Of a stretch of DNA of 64,000 nucleotides, positions 9,961 to 18,273 are shown one piece after another. A program made the position numbers and the translations under genes. The stretch's first letter is position 1. Each line of letters opens with the position of its first letter. The stretch lies in the NCBI GenBank assembly GCA_947632555.1, contig CANRPU010000002.1, positions 62,001-126,000 on the forward strand. Direction: 5' to 3'. The notes beneath the pieces were generated by a model. It worked only from the letters and a program-made list of their open reading frames with translations, was not told the DNA's origin and searched no databases. Source of the stretch: an uncultured Lachnospiraceae bacterium. GTDB taxonomy: Bacteria > Bacillota > Clostridia > Lachnospirales > Lachnospiraceae.

Positions 9961-11259
9961 ATGGGGAAAAAAATAACGCTGAAAAGATACGCCTGTGTGG
10001 TTCTGATCTTGTTTCTGCTTGTTTTTCCGAACAGCGCTCAGGGCGGCTGGAAAAGCCCGGGAGGAATTTCTCTCCGCATCTGGCTGGTTTATCTGGCAAC
10101 AGCAGCGGGCGGCATATTTTGGATCATAGGAAAGCGCAGGGGAGAAATATACCGAAAGATGGAAGCGCTGGACTGGCTGGCCGGAATCTTTCTGATCTGG
10201 AACCTGATTTTGATTGTGGTCCGGAGTTTCCATGGAGAAAATTCAGAAAGCGCGCTGTTCGCGGCGGCGCTGACAGGATTTTACCTGCTGTTTTCCGCGC
10301 GGATGCCGCGGATCCCTGTTTACAGGCTGATGGCTCTCTGCTCTGTTTTTCCCATCGTCGGTCTGCTCTGGCATTTTCTGCTGGATGAAGGTTTTACCTT
10401 TGGGATCGGACTGCTGTTTCAGGAAGAAGGGGGCGCCGTTCCGCTGGTGCTTCTGCTTACAGCGGGGTCTGCCGCCGGGTATATCCTGGGGGATGAGATC
10501 CTGCCGCCCTGGATTTACCTGGTGACTGCCGCCGCGGATTTTCTGACGCTGTTCCTTACCCAGAATATACCGGGGGTGGTGCTGGGGTTGAGCGGACTTG
10601 TGCTGCTGCTCTTATATACGGGAACCACGCCGGACAGGATCCAAAGGGCGCTGCAACTGCTGCTGCTGTACGCGCTGCTGCTCTCCAATATGCCGCTTCT
10701 GGCCATGCTGTGGAACAGGGAACTGGTTTACAGTATGGAAGGGTGCGTGTATCTGGAACTGGTGACGGCGCTGGCCTGCGCGTGTTTTTTCTTCTGGCGG
10801 GATAAACACCGGGACGGACAGGAACCGGAGTGGAAAGGATTCCTGCAAACGGTCAGAGGACTTGCGGCAGGCGCGGCGGCACTGCTTTTTTTGATGATCC
10901 TGCACGCGGAAAGACTGGCGGCTATGGAAGGCGTTTTCGCAAGGATCGGCGCCTTTTTAGGAGGCGGGATACGGGACTGGTGCAGGGAGCATGGGGGTAC
11001 TTTTTCTGATACGCTGGCCGGTTACGGAGCAGTGGGAGTGTTCCTGCTGGCAGCCGCGGTACTTCTGACAGCGGACAAGATCAGAACATCCAAGAAGAAA
11101 GAAAACGGCTGGCTGTATGCCGCTGTTATCCTTTATATCGCGCAGTCTTTTGTTTTTTCACAGCAGACCGCGGCGGCTCCTGTGTTTGTCTGTCTGGCGG
11201 CGGCCGCGTTTTACAGCGGAGAATATACCACAGAAAACGGGGAGAGGACAGAATGGTGA
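9961..11259 (+). CDS. Polytopic membrane protein (possible polymerase/ligase-like, unproven)
   Basis: 432 aa with about ten hydrophobic segments; tightly coupled to the upstream membrane protein. Confidence 0.55.
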   Translation: MGKKITLKRYACVVLILFLLVFPNSAQGGWKSPGGISLRIWLVYLATAAGGIFWIIGKRRGEIYRKMEALDWLAGIFLIWNLILIVVRSFHGENSESALFAAALTGFYLLFSARMPRIPVYRLMALCSVFPIVGLLWHFLLDEGFTFGIGLLFQEEGGAVPLVLLLTAGSAAGYILGDEILPPWIYLVTAAADFLTLFLTQNIPGVVLGLSGLVLLLLYTGTTPDRIQRALQLLLLYALLLSNMPLLAMLWNRELVYSMEGCVYLELVTALACACFFFWRDKHRDGQEPEWKGFLQTVRGLAAGAAALLFLMILHAERLAAMEGVFARIGAFLGGGIRDWCREHGGTFSDTLAGYGAVGVFLLAAAVLLTADKIRTSKKKENGWLYAAVILYIAQSFVFSQQTAAAPVFVCLAAAAFYSGEYTTENGERTEW

Positions 11260-11999
11260 TCATATCAGAACAAAACAAAACAGGACGCAACAAAAGGATC
11301 AAAGGTACGCGCGCAGAGCGCGTGGGACTGCTGCTTCTGGCCTGCCTGCTTTTTATGGCCGCGGGAGGTCTGCAGGTATCCGCTTCGGGAGCGAAGATGA
11401 TGTACGCACTGGAAAAAACCAGCGTATATCCCGAACCGGGAACCGGACAGGAAGCCGTTGGACAGCTGGAAGAAGGCGAGAAAATTTTTGCCGTGGAGCT
11501 TGTGGAAGAGGGCTGGTACAGGGTGGTCTACAATGGAGAAACCGCGTATGTCAGGCAGGATGCGCTGGCGCTGTATACCAGTGAAGCCGGGGGCGAAGAG
11601 AATACGCTGGTCTTTCCGGATACCGCGCCGACGGAGCTGACAGAAGCACTGGCGGCGGAAACACTTCCGGAAGAATCCACGCCTGGAGAGGTCCTTACTC
11701 AGGAGTCCGAACCGGAGAGATCCGAGGCATCAGAGGAAACGCCGGTTTTGGAAGAATCTGACGGGGCTACAGCAAACAAATCTTCCGCCGTGATAACGGG
11801 ACTGGTACTGGCAGTCGGACTGCTCGCTGTTTTTGCGTATGCCGCCTATCTCATTTTAAAAGAGAGAAATGGCAGGAACGGACAGGATAAAGAAGAGCAA
11901 GGGGAGGAAACAAAAGAAAATATGTCCGCTGCCGAGAGGAAAAATGAGGATCTGGAATTTCTGGACTGGAGCGGAGCAGGCGAAGAAGAGGATCAATAG
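11253..11999 (+). CDS. SH3-domain secreted/membrane-anchored protein
   Basis: N-terminal hydrophobic segment, SH3b-like EKTSVYPEPGTGQEAVGQLEEGEKIFAVELVEEGWYRVVYNGETAYV, second TM near C-terminus. Confidence 0.75.
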   Translation: MVIISEQNKTGRNKRIKGTRAERVGLLLLACLLFMAAGGLQVSASGAKMMYALEKTSVYPEPGTGQEAVGQLEEGEKIFAVELVEEGWYRVVYNGETAYVRQDALALYTSEAGGEENTLVFPDTAPTELTEALAAETLPEESTPGEVLTQESEPERSEASEETPVLEESDGATANKSSAVITGLVLAVGLLAVFAYAAYLILKERNGRNGQDKEEQGEETKENMSAAERKNEDLEFLDWSGAGEEEDQ

Positions 12000-12017
12000 A
12001 TAAAGGAGATACAGACT

Positions 12018-13214
12018 GTGAAAATAGCGGTAACGGGAATGGGATATGTGGGGCTGTCCAACGCGGTCCTGCTGGCCGGAAAAAACGAAGTTACGGCAAT
12101 AGACGTAAACGGAGAAAAAGTCAGGCTGGTCAATGAAGGCAGGTCCCCGATCGCGGATACCCTGATAGAGAAATCTTTATCTTCCGGCAGCTTATGTCTG
12201 ACCGCGGCGCAGGACAGCGCGGGCGTTTATGAAGAGGCGGACTATGTGATCGTAGCCACGCCCACCAATTACGATGAAAATAAAAATTATTTTGACACCT
12301 CCTCCGTGGAACAGGTAGTCAAGGAGGTTACGGAAAAAAATCCCGCTGCCTGTATTGTCATCCGCTCTACCGTTCCGGTGGGATTTACGGAAAAACTGAA
12401 AAAAGCTGTGGGAAATAACAATATCCTGTTCGTGCCGGAATTTTTACGGGAGGGCAGCGCGCTGTATGACAGTCTGTATCCTTCCAGGATCATTGTGGGA
12501 AGGGGACGGAAAGAAGAGGGATTAAAGCCGGCGGAGGATTTTGTAAAACTTCTGCTGGCCGGCGCGGAAGAACCGGAAGTGCCGGTCCTGTATATGGAAA
12601 GTGCGGAAGCGGAAGCGGTAAAATTATTTGCCAATACTTATCTGGCGCTCAGAGTGGCGTATTTTAATGAACTGGATACCTACGCGGAAGTCAGAGGAAT
12701 GGATACGGCCGCTTTGATCAAGGGAGTCTGCCTGGATCCCAGGATCGGAAACTATTACAACAATCCCTCATTCGGATACGGCGGTTACTGTCTGCCCAAG
12801 GATACCAAGCAGCTGCTGGCCAACTATGACAGCGTTCCCAACAATATTATCGGCGCCATTGTGGCGGCCAACCATACCAGAAAAGATTTTATCGCCGGGC
12901 AGATCATGGATATGCTGCGAAAACAGCGCGGGAAAAAGACCGTTGGGATATACCGGCTTACCATGAAGACCGATTCCGATAATTTCCGCCATTCCTCCGT
13001 TCAGGGCATCATGAGGCGGCTGCGGGAAAAAGGGCTGGAGATCATCGTATATGAACCTGCTCTGGCGGAAGATGTATTTTTTGGATGTCCGGTGGAGAAA
13101 AACCTTCGCGTTTTTAAGGAACGTGCGGGCGTGATCGTGGCAAACCGTTTCTGCGAAGAGCTTCAGGATGTAAAGGAGCGGGTATATACCCGAGATTTGT
13201 TTGGAAAGGACTGA
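12018..13214 (+). CDS. Nucleotide-sugar dehydrogenase (UDP-glucose 6-dehydrogenase family)
   Basis: MKIAVTGMGYVGLSNAVLLA, VIVATPTNYDENKNYFDTSSV, FVPEFLREG, GYGGYCLPKDTKQL. Confidence 0.92.
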   Translation: MKIAVTGMGYVGLSNAVLLAGKNEVTAIDVNGEKVRLVNEGRSPIADTLIEKSLSSGSLCLTAAQDSAGVYEEADYVIVATPTNYDENKNYFDTSSVEQVVKEVTEKNPAACIVIRSTVPVGFTEKLKKAVGNNNILFVPEFLREGSALYDSLYPSRIIVGRGRKEEGLKPAEDFVKLLLAGAEEPEVPVLYMESAEAEAVKLFANTYLALRVAYFNELDTYAEVRGMDTAALIKGVCLDPRIGNYYNNPSFGYGGYCLPKDTKQLLANYDSVPNNIIGAIVAANHTRKDFIAGQIMDMLRKQRGKKTVGIYRLTMKTDSDNFRHSSVQGIMRRLREKGLEIIVYEPALAEDVFFGCPVEKNLRVFKERAGVIVANRFCEELQDVKERVYTRDLFGKD

Positions 13215-13218
13215 TTGT

Positions 13219-14274
13219 ATGAAGCTGATCATTCAGATACCCTGTTACAATGAAGCGCAGACGCTGGAAATCGCTTTGAATGACCTTCCCAGGGAGCTTT
13301 CCGGAGTGGACCGCATAGAATATCTGATCATTGATGACGGCAGCAGCGACGATACCGCGCAGGTGGCTGAAAAATGGGGCGTGCATCATATTGTGCGCTT
13401 CAAGCAGAACAAAGGGCTTGCCAGAGGATTTATGGCGGGGCTGGACGAGGCTCTGCGAAACGGCGCTGACATTATTGTCAATACCGATGCGGACAACCAG
13501 TACTGCGCGCAGGATATCCAGAAACTGATACAACCCATTTTGGACGGGAAAGCGGATATGGTGGTGGGCGCAAGACCCATAGACGAAACGGAGCATTTTT
13601 CGTTTCTGAAAAAGAAACTGCAGCATTTCGGAAGCTGGGTAGTGCGGAAGGCTTCCCGCACAGACATCCCCGATGCGCCCAGCGGTTTTAGAGCCCTTTC
13701 CAGAGAAGCCGCCATGCGGATCAACGTAGTCAACGACTATACCTATACCTTGGAAACCATTGTGCAGGCGGGCAGAGAGAAGATCGCCATTACCAGCGTA
13801 CCGGTACGCACCAACGCGGAACTGCGTCCATCCAGACTGTTTCACAGCATATTCGGCTATGTAAAAAAATCCGTTGTGACTATTCTGCGGGCCTACATGA
13901 TGTACAAACCTCTGAAATGTTTTACATTCCTTTCCCTGCCGCCCATCCTTATCGGCCTTGGGATCGGGATCCGCTTTCTGGTTTACTGTTTTATGGGGGG
14001 CGGTTCGGGACACGTGCAGTCCCTGATCCTGGCCTGCACGCTGATCATCATGGGATTTCTCACCTTTATGATCGGGCTGGTGGCGGATGTGATTGCGGCC
14101 AACCGCAGGCTGCTGGAGGACACGCAGTACCGTGTGCGCAGGGCGGAATATGACGCGCTTTACCGGCAGCAGAAAAGGGAACGGGAGGCGGCCGAAAATT
14201 GTCGGGCGGCAGATCCCGCTTCGGCAGGACAGAGGATGAGAAAAACCATAGAAGAGCCTGTCGGCTGGCAGTGA
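13219..14274 (+). CDS. Glycosyltransferase family 2 (DPM1-like) with C-terminal TM segments
   Basis: IQIPCYNEAQTLEIAL, YLIIDDGSSDDT, NTDADNQY, PSGFRALSREAAM; two C-terminal TM helices. Confidence 0.88.
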   Translation: MKLIIQIPCYNEAQTLEIALNDLPRELSGVDRIEYLIIDDGSSDDTAQVAEKWGVHHIVRFKQNKGLARGFMAGLDEALRNGADIIVNTDADNQYCAQDIQKLIQPILDGKADMVVGARPIDETEHFSFLKKKLQHFGSWVVRKASRTDIPDAPSGFRALSREAAMRINVVNDYTYTLETIVQAGREKIAITSVPVRTNAELRPSRLFHSIFGYVKKSVVTILRAYMMYKPLKCFTFLSLPPILIGLGIGIRFLVYCFMGGGSGHVQSLILACTLIIMGFLTFMIGLVADVIAANRRLLEDTQYRVRRAEYDALYRQQKREREAAENCRAADPASAGQRMRKTIEEPVGWQ

Positions 14275-14306
14275 GCCTGCAGGCGGAAAGGTATGGACAG
14301 TGCGGT

Positions 14307-15170
14307 ATGAAAGTCGCGATCGTGGGAAGCGGAGGTTATATTGCCGGATTTTTAATCAAGGCGCTGGAAAGAGAAGCGGCGGTAGACAGGATTTTCAAGA
14401 TCGACTGCACAGAAGAAGCGGACGCGTGGTTGAGTCTGGAAGACCCGGAGCACTTTGATTATGACGTGCTTGACGGGGTGGACTGTGTGATATTTACGGC
14501 GGCGGTGTCCGGCCCGGATCAATGTGCCGCTGAGTTTGAAGCCTGCTGGAAGATCAATGTGACCGGAACAGAATATTTTATCAGAGAAGCGCTGCGGAAA
14601 AACTGCAATGTTCTGTTCTTTTCCAGTGATGCGGTATTCGGAGATATTCCGGGAGCGATCTATACGGAGCGGTCTGAAACCCGCGCGCAAACGCCTTATG
14701 GGCAGATGAAAAAAAGAATAGAGGATACCTTTCGGGACAATCCTCACTTTAAAGCCATCCGCCTTTCTTATGTGGTATCCGCGAAGGATAGATTTGTATC
14801 CTATTGTCTTTCCTGTATCAGGAAAGAAGAAAAGGCAGAAATCTTTCATCCTTTCTACCGGAACTGCGTTACCGTAAGCGATGTGGTAAATACGGTGTTA
14901 TGGCTGGTTGCCCACTGGCAGGAATACGGGGATACTTTTCTGAACGTAGCGGGCAGAGAATTGGTGAGCCGTGTCAGGATCGCGGATGAACTGAACCGGC
15001 TTTATGGAAACAGACTGGCTTACACTATAGTGGAACCGGACAGTACCTTTTACCGAAACCGTCCCAAGATCACACAAATGGAAAGCATTTTTCTATACAG
15101 CCGCGGAATTTTAGAAGAAGGCTCATTCACGGAGAAATTGAAAATGGAACTGGAGGATATCAGGATATGA
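14307..15170 (+). CDS. NAD(P)-dependent sugar epimerase/reductase (SDR, RmlD-like)
   Basis: MKVAIVGSGGYIAGFL Rossmann motif, FFSSDAVFG, TPYGQMKKRIED (YxxxK). Confidence 0.78.
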   Translation: MKVAIVGSGGYIAGFLIKALEREAAVDRIFKIDCTEEADAWLSLEDPEHFDYDVLDGVDCVIFTAAVSGPDQCAAEFEACWKINVTGTEYFIREALRKNCNVLFFSSDAVFGDIPGAIYTERSETRAQTPYGQMKKRIEDTFRDNPHFKAIRLSYVVSAKDRFVSYCLSCIRKEEKAEIFHPFYRNCVTVSDVVNTVLWLVAHWQEYGDTFLNVAGRELVSRVRIADELNRLYGNRLAYTIVEPDSTFYRNRPKITQMESIFLYSRGILEEGSFTEKLKMELEDIRI

Positions 15171-16216
15171 GCGAAAGCTGCAGTAGTACGGCATTGATCA
15201 CAGGCGTGACAGGTATGGTGGGTTCTCATCTGACGGATTATCTGCTGGCTAATACGGACTGGAAGATCGTAGGAGTGTGCAGATGGCGCAGTCCCCTGGA
15301 CAACGTATCCCATTTGCTGGAAAGAGTGAATCAAAAAGACAGGGTATTTTTTGAATACGCGGATCTGAATGATGAAATTTCTCTGATGAGCGTAATCCGA
15401 AAAACAAAACCGGATTATATCTTTCATCTGGCGGCGCAGAGTTATCCGCTTACCAGTTTTACGGCACCGCTGGATACACTGAATACCAATATACTGGGGA
15501 CCTGCAGACTTTTGGAAGCGGTAAAAAGCTCCATGTGGGAGGATCCGGCGTATAAACCGGTGGTTCATGTATGCGCTTCTTCCGAAGTATTCGGAAAGAT
15601 CCCGGCGGGAAAAAAGCCGGAAACGGGCATCCATGAGGAATGTTCGTTTCATCCTGCATCGCCCTACGCCATTTCCAAAGTGGGAACGGATCTGCTGGGA
15701 AGATATTACGCGGAAGCCTACGGAATGACGGTCATGACCACCCGTATGTTTACCCACACCGGCCCCAGAAGGGGAGATGTGTTCCATGAATCTACGTTCG
15801 CGAAACAGATTGCCATGATAGAGGCGGGACTGATCGAGCCTGAACTTAAGGTGGGCAATCTGAAATCTCTGCGGACCTACGCGGATGTACGGGATGCGGT
15901 GCGCGCTTATTATATGCTGGTCACAGTAAATCCTGTAGCGGGAGAGTATTACAACATCGGCGGCTCCTATACCTGTGAGGTGGGGAATACGCTGCATACG
16001 CTGCTTTCCTATTCTGATATGGGTTCCAGGATCAGGATCGTGACGGATCCGGAAAGACTGCGACCCATAGATGCGGATCTGCAGGTGCCTGACTGTAGGA
16101 AATTTAAGCTGCATACCGGGTGGGAGCCGGAAATTCCATTTGAGAAAACCATGCATGACCTTCTGGATTACTGGAGGGAACGGGTAAACAGAGGAGAGGT
16201 ATTCCTGACGCGGTAG
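15167..16216 (+). CDS. GDP-mannose 4,6-dehydratase-like SDR
   Basis: TGVTGMVGSHLTDYLL, FHLAAQSYP, ASSEVFG, SPYAISKVG, HTGPRRGDVFHESTFAKQIA, VGNLKSLRTYADVRDAVRAY. Confidence 0.82.
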   Translation: MSESCSSTALITGVTGMVGSHLTDYLLANTDWKIVGVCRWRSPLDNVSHLLERVNQKDRVFFEYADLNDEISLMSVIRKTKPDYIFHLAAQSYPLTSFTAPLDTLNTNILGTCRLLEAVKSSMWEDPAYKPVVHVCASSEVFGKIPAGKKPETGIHEECSFHPASPYAISKVGTDLLGRYYAEAYGMTVMTTRMFTHTGPRRGDVFHESTFAKQIAMIEAGLIEPELKVGNLKSLRTYADVRDAVRAYYMLVTVNPVAGEYYNIGGSYTCEVGNTLHTLLSYSDMGSRIRIVTDPERLRPIDADLQVPDCRKFKLHTGWEPEIPFEKTMHDLLDYWRERVNRGEVFLTR

Positions 16217-16291
16217 AAAGAGCTTCATCGTACTTTGATAATTTCATATCTTACATTGGACAGAAAAGGTTGATCTGAGAGAAAGTTTTTC

Positions 16292-16320
16292 TTGCGTTTT
16301 CCTTTTACCTATGTTACAGT
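16292..16320 (+). promoter_or_regulatory. Putative promoter of coiled-coil gene copy 1
   Basis: TTGCGT - 17 bp - TACAGT; same arrangement conserved at 35507-35535. Confidence 0.55.
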
Positions 16321-16328
16321 AAATGTGT

Positions 16329-16474
16329 GAAATGAATTCCCGTACAATAACATTCGTTATTCAGATGTGCGGAGCACTGATTTTGTCAGTGTCTGGCTTT
16401 TCGCCAAGATTTCAAGTTCAGACATTAATATGACCGGCGGAAAGCGTTACCGGCACGTCGGAGAAGGAGGGAAC
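16329..16474 (+). promoter_or_regulatory. Structured 5' leader, copy 1
   Basis: Hairpins AATAAC(ATTC)GTTATT, CACTGA(TTTTG)TCAGTG, TGGC(TTTTC)GCCA, CCGGCG...CGTCGG, then SD GGAGGG; near-identical block at 35547-35690. Confidence 0.7.
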
Positions 16475-17095
16475 ATGGTAGATAAGGAAATGCTTTCAGC
16501 GATATCGGATCTGCTGGAAGAGAAATTGGAACAAAAACTGGAAGAGAAGCTGGATACCAAGTTAAATCAAAAGTTTGATGAAAAACTCCAGCCTTTGTAT
16601 GACCGAATGGATTCCATGGAAGAGAAGATGGACTCCATGGAAGAGAAGATGGATTCCATGGAAGAGAAGATGGATTCCATGGAAGAGAAGATGGACTCTA
16701 TGGAGAATAGGATGGACTCTATGGAGAATAGGATGGACTCTATGGAGAACAGGATGAACTCTATGGAGGACAAGATGGACTCTATGGAGGACAAGATGGA
16801 CTCTATGGAGGACAAGATGGACTCTATGGAGAACAGGATGGACTCTATGGAGGATAAGACGGATTCCATGGAGAAGAAGTTTGATAACCTTGAGCAGGAT
16901 ATACATTATATTAAAGTTGTACAGCTGGAAAACAATATAATACCGCGGCTTGCCACGATAGAATCGTGTTATCTGGATACTTACAAAAGATATCAGAAGA
17001 GTACGGACAAAATAGACAGCATGGCTGAGGATATTGAAATCCTGAAACTTACGGTCGCGGATCACAGCAGCAGACTGGCGCAGCTGCCGGTATAA
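16475..17095 (+). CDS. Coiled-coil heptad-repeat protein, copy 1
   Basis: MVDKEMLSAISDLLEEKLEQ..., (MDSMEEK)n heptads, C-terminal IKVVQLENNIIPRLATIESCYLDTYKRYQ...LKLTVADHSSRLAQLPV; strong SD before ATG 16475. Confidence 0.85.
   Translation: MVDKEMLSAISDLLEEKLEQKLEEKLDTKLNQKFDEKLQPLYDRMDSMEEKMDSMEEKMDSMEEKMDSMEEKMDSMENRMDSMENRMDSMENRMNSMEDKMDSMEDKMDSMEDKMDSMENRMDSMEDKTDSMEKKFDNLEQDIHYIKVVQLENNIIPRLATIESCYLDTYKRYQKSTDKIDSMAEDIEILKLTVADHSSRLAQLPV
16607..16879 (+). repeat. 21-bp tandem repeat, 13 units, encoding M-D-S-M-E-x-x heptads
   Basis: Direct reading: ATGGAYTCYATGGARGAGAAG-type units in tandem, several adjacent units identical. Confidence 0.95.
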
Positions 17096-17125
17096 GTGAA
17101 GAAAAGAACAAAATAAAAACAAAGT

Positions 17126-17172
17126 ATTCCCAATGTAAGATGAGAGATGATTTTACATTGGGAATTTTTTTA
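17126..17172 (+). terminator. Strong terminator after coiled-coil copy 1
   Basis: ATTCCCAATGTAA-N14-TTACATTGGGAATTTTTTT. Confidence 0.85.
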
Positions 17173-17210
17173 TATAAGCGCTAAAAGAAATGAAAAAGCA
17201 GAGGTAGAAT

Positions 17211-18251
17211 ATGCTAAGTATTTATTTTTTGTATTTGTTATGTTTTCCCATATTAGCGTTATATAGGTTTGGTAAAGCATCACAAAATACAAAACGAAAT
17301 AGTCTTCTTACAAAAGAAGATACACAGTATTTAAAGGGACTGTCTGCGTGTTTTGTGATTTTGGCGCATATGGTAGAGTGGCTTAGTGAAACAGAGCGTA
17401 TGAATTCCTTATTTCACTTTATATTTGGACAATTCGGGGGGGTAGGGGTACTGATCTTCTTTTTTGTATCAGGATATGGAATTTATGAAAGTTATGGAGA
17501 AAAGATATTACCCGCAAATTATTTGTGGAAACGCATAGGCAGTGTATATTTACCATATTTGTTGATTAAATTTGTTTTTTTAGTATGGGGGAGTATTACA
17601 GGACTGGAAAAATTTTCAGTGAAAAGATGGTTGTCTGTTGTTTCGATGCAGGAAGAATGGTTTGTACAGGTAATTATGCTGCAGTATATAATTGTTTTTA
17701 TTATTGGAAAATGCTGCAAATGGAAATTGGCGTGGCTAATAAGTATGTTGGCAGATTGCATTTTAAGCTTTTTCTTTATATTAGAAAATCGTCCAATAGG
17801 GTGGCACAATGCCTTATGGCTTTTTACGGTAGGTATGGTCTGCAGTCAGTATAAAGAGAATCTTATTTCATTTTATCAAAAATGGACTGTAGCTAAGATT
17901 ATGGTCTTACTAGGCTTGTTTGTTATGTTTGGCTTGTTTTTTGCGGTTTATAAAGGTGCTTTTTGGGTAAATCCTATGAAAGTTTTGGCAGGAGTTGCCT
18001 TATGTATAGCGGTATGTGGTATTTTTCAGAAATATAAATTCAGGTCAGCATGTATGCTATGGTTAGGAAAAATGTCACTATATATGTATGTTGTGCATGT
18101 AAATGTTTGGCGTACAATTTATTTAGAAAACATAATATGTAAATGCTGGATGATGATAATCCTTACACTGATTGGGTCAGAAATGGTTTTTCAGTTAGTG
18201 CAATTAAGCAAAAAATGGAAAGATAATTTGCTGTTTCATAATAAAATGTAG
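17211..18251 (+). CDS. Acyltransferase family 3 (O-acetyltransferase-like membrane protein)
   Basis: YLKGLSACFVILAHMVEWLSE, FFFVSGYGIYESY, multiple TMs; acyltransferase_3 pattern. Confidence 0.8.
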   Translation: MLSIYFLYLLCFPILALYRFGKASQNTKRNSLLTKEDTQYLKGLSACFVILAHMVEWLSETERMNSLFHFIFGQFGGVGVLIFFFVSGYGIYESYGEKILPANYLWKRIGSVYLPYLLIKFVFLVWGSITGLEKFSVKRWLSVVSMQEEWFVQVIMLQYIIVFIIGKCCKWKLAWLISMLADCILSFFFILENRPIGWHNALWLFTVGMVCSQYKENLISFYQKWTVAKIMVLLGLFVMFGLFFAVYKGAFWVNPMKVLAGVALCIAVCGIFQKYKFRSACMLWLGKMSLYMYVVHVNVWRTIYLENIICKCWMMIILTLIGSEMVFQLVQLSKKWKDNLLFHNKM

Positions 18252-18273
18252 AGGAATTGAAAAGGAAAAGCAT

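Noticed and set aside
13971-14003. G6 runs in GT2 (about 13997), in the 37.5 kb fusion (about 38431) and at 32325-32330 as phase-variation sites
   Set aside because: Six-base runs are too short, and in the higher-GC genes they are expected by chance.
16367-16474. N-terminal extension of coiled-coil protein from 16367
   Set aside because: Overlaps the conserved hairpin leader; the paralogue alignment and SD support ATG 16475.
16607-16879. CRISPR-like array
   Set aside because: Units are contiguous 21-bp coding repeats with no spacers and no cas genes nearby.
16562-17122. Antisense and alternate-frame ORFs over coiled-coil copy 1 (e.g. 186 aa and 100 aa minus-strand ORFs)
   Set aside because: Stop-free frames are an artefact of the 21-bp repeats (length divisible by 3, no stops in several frames); the plus-strand frame has the SD, caps and paralogue conservation.
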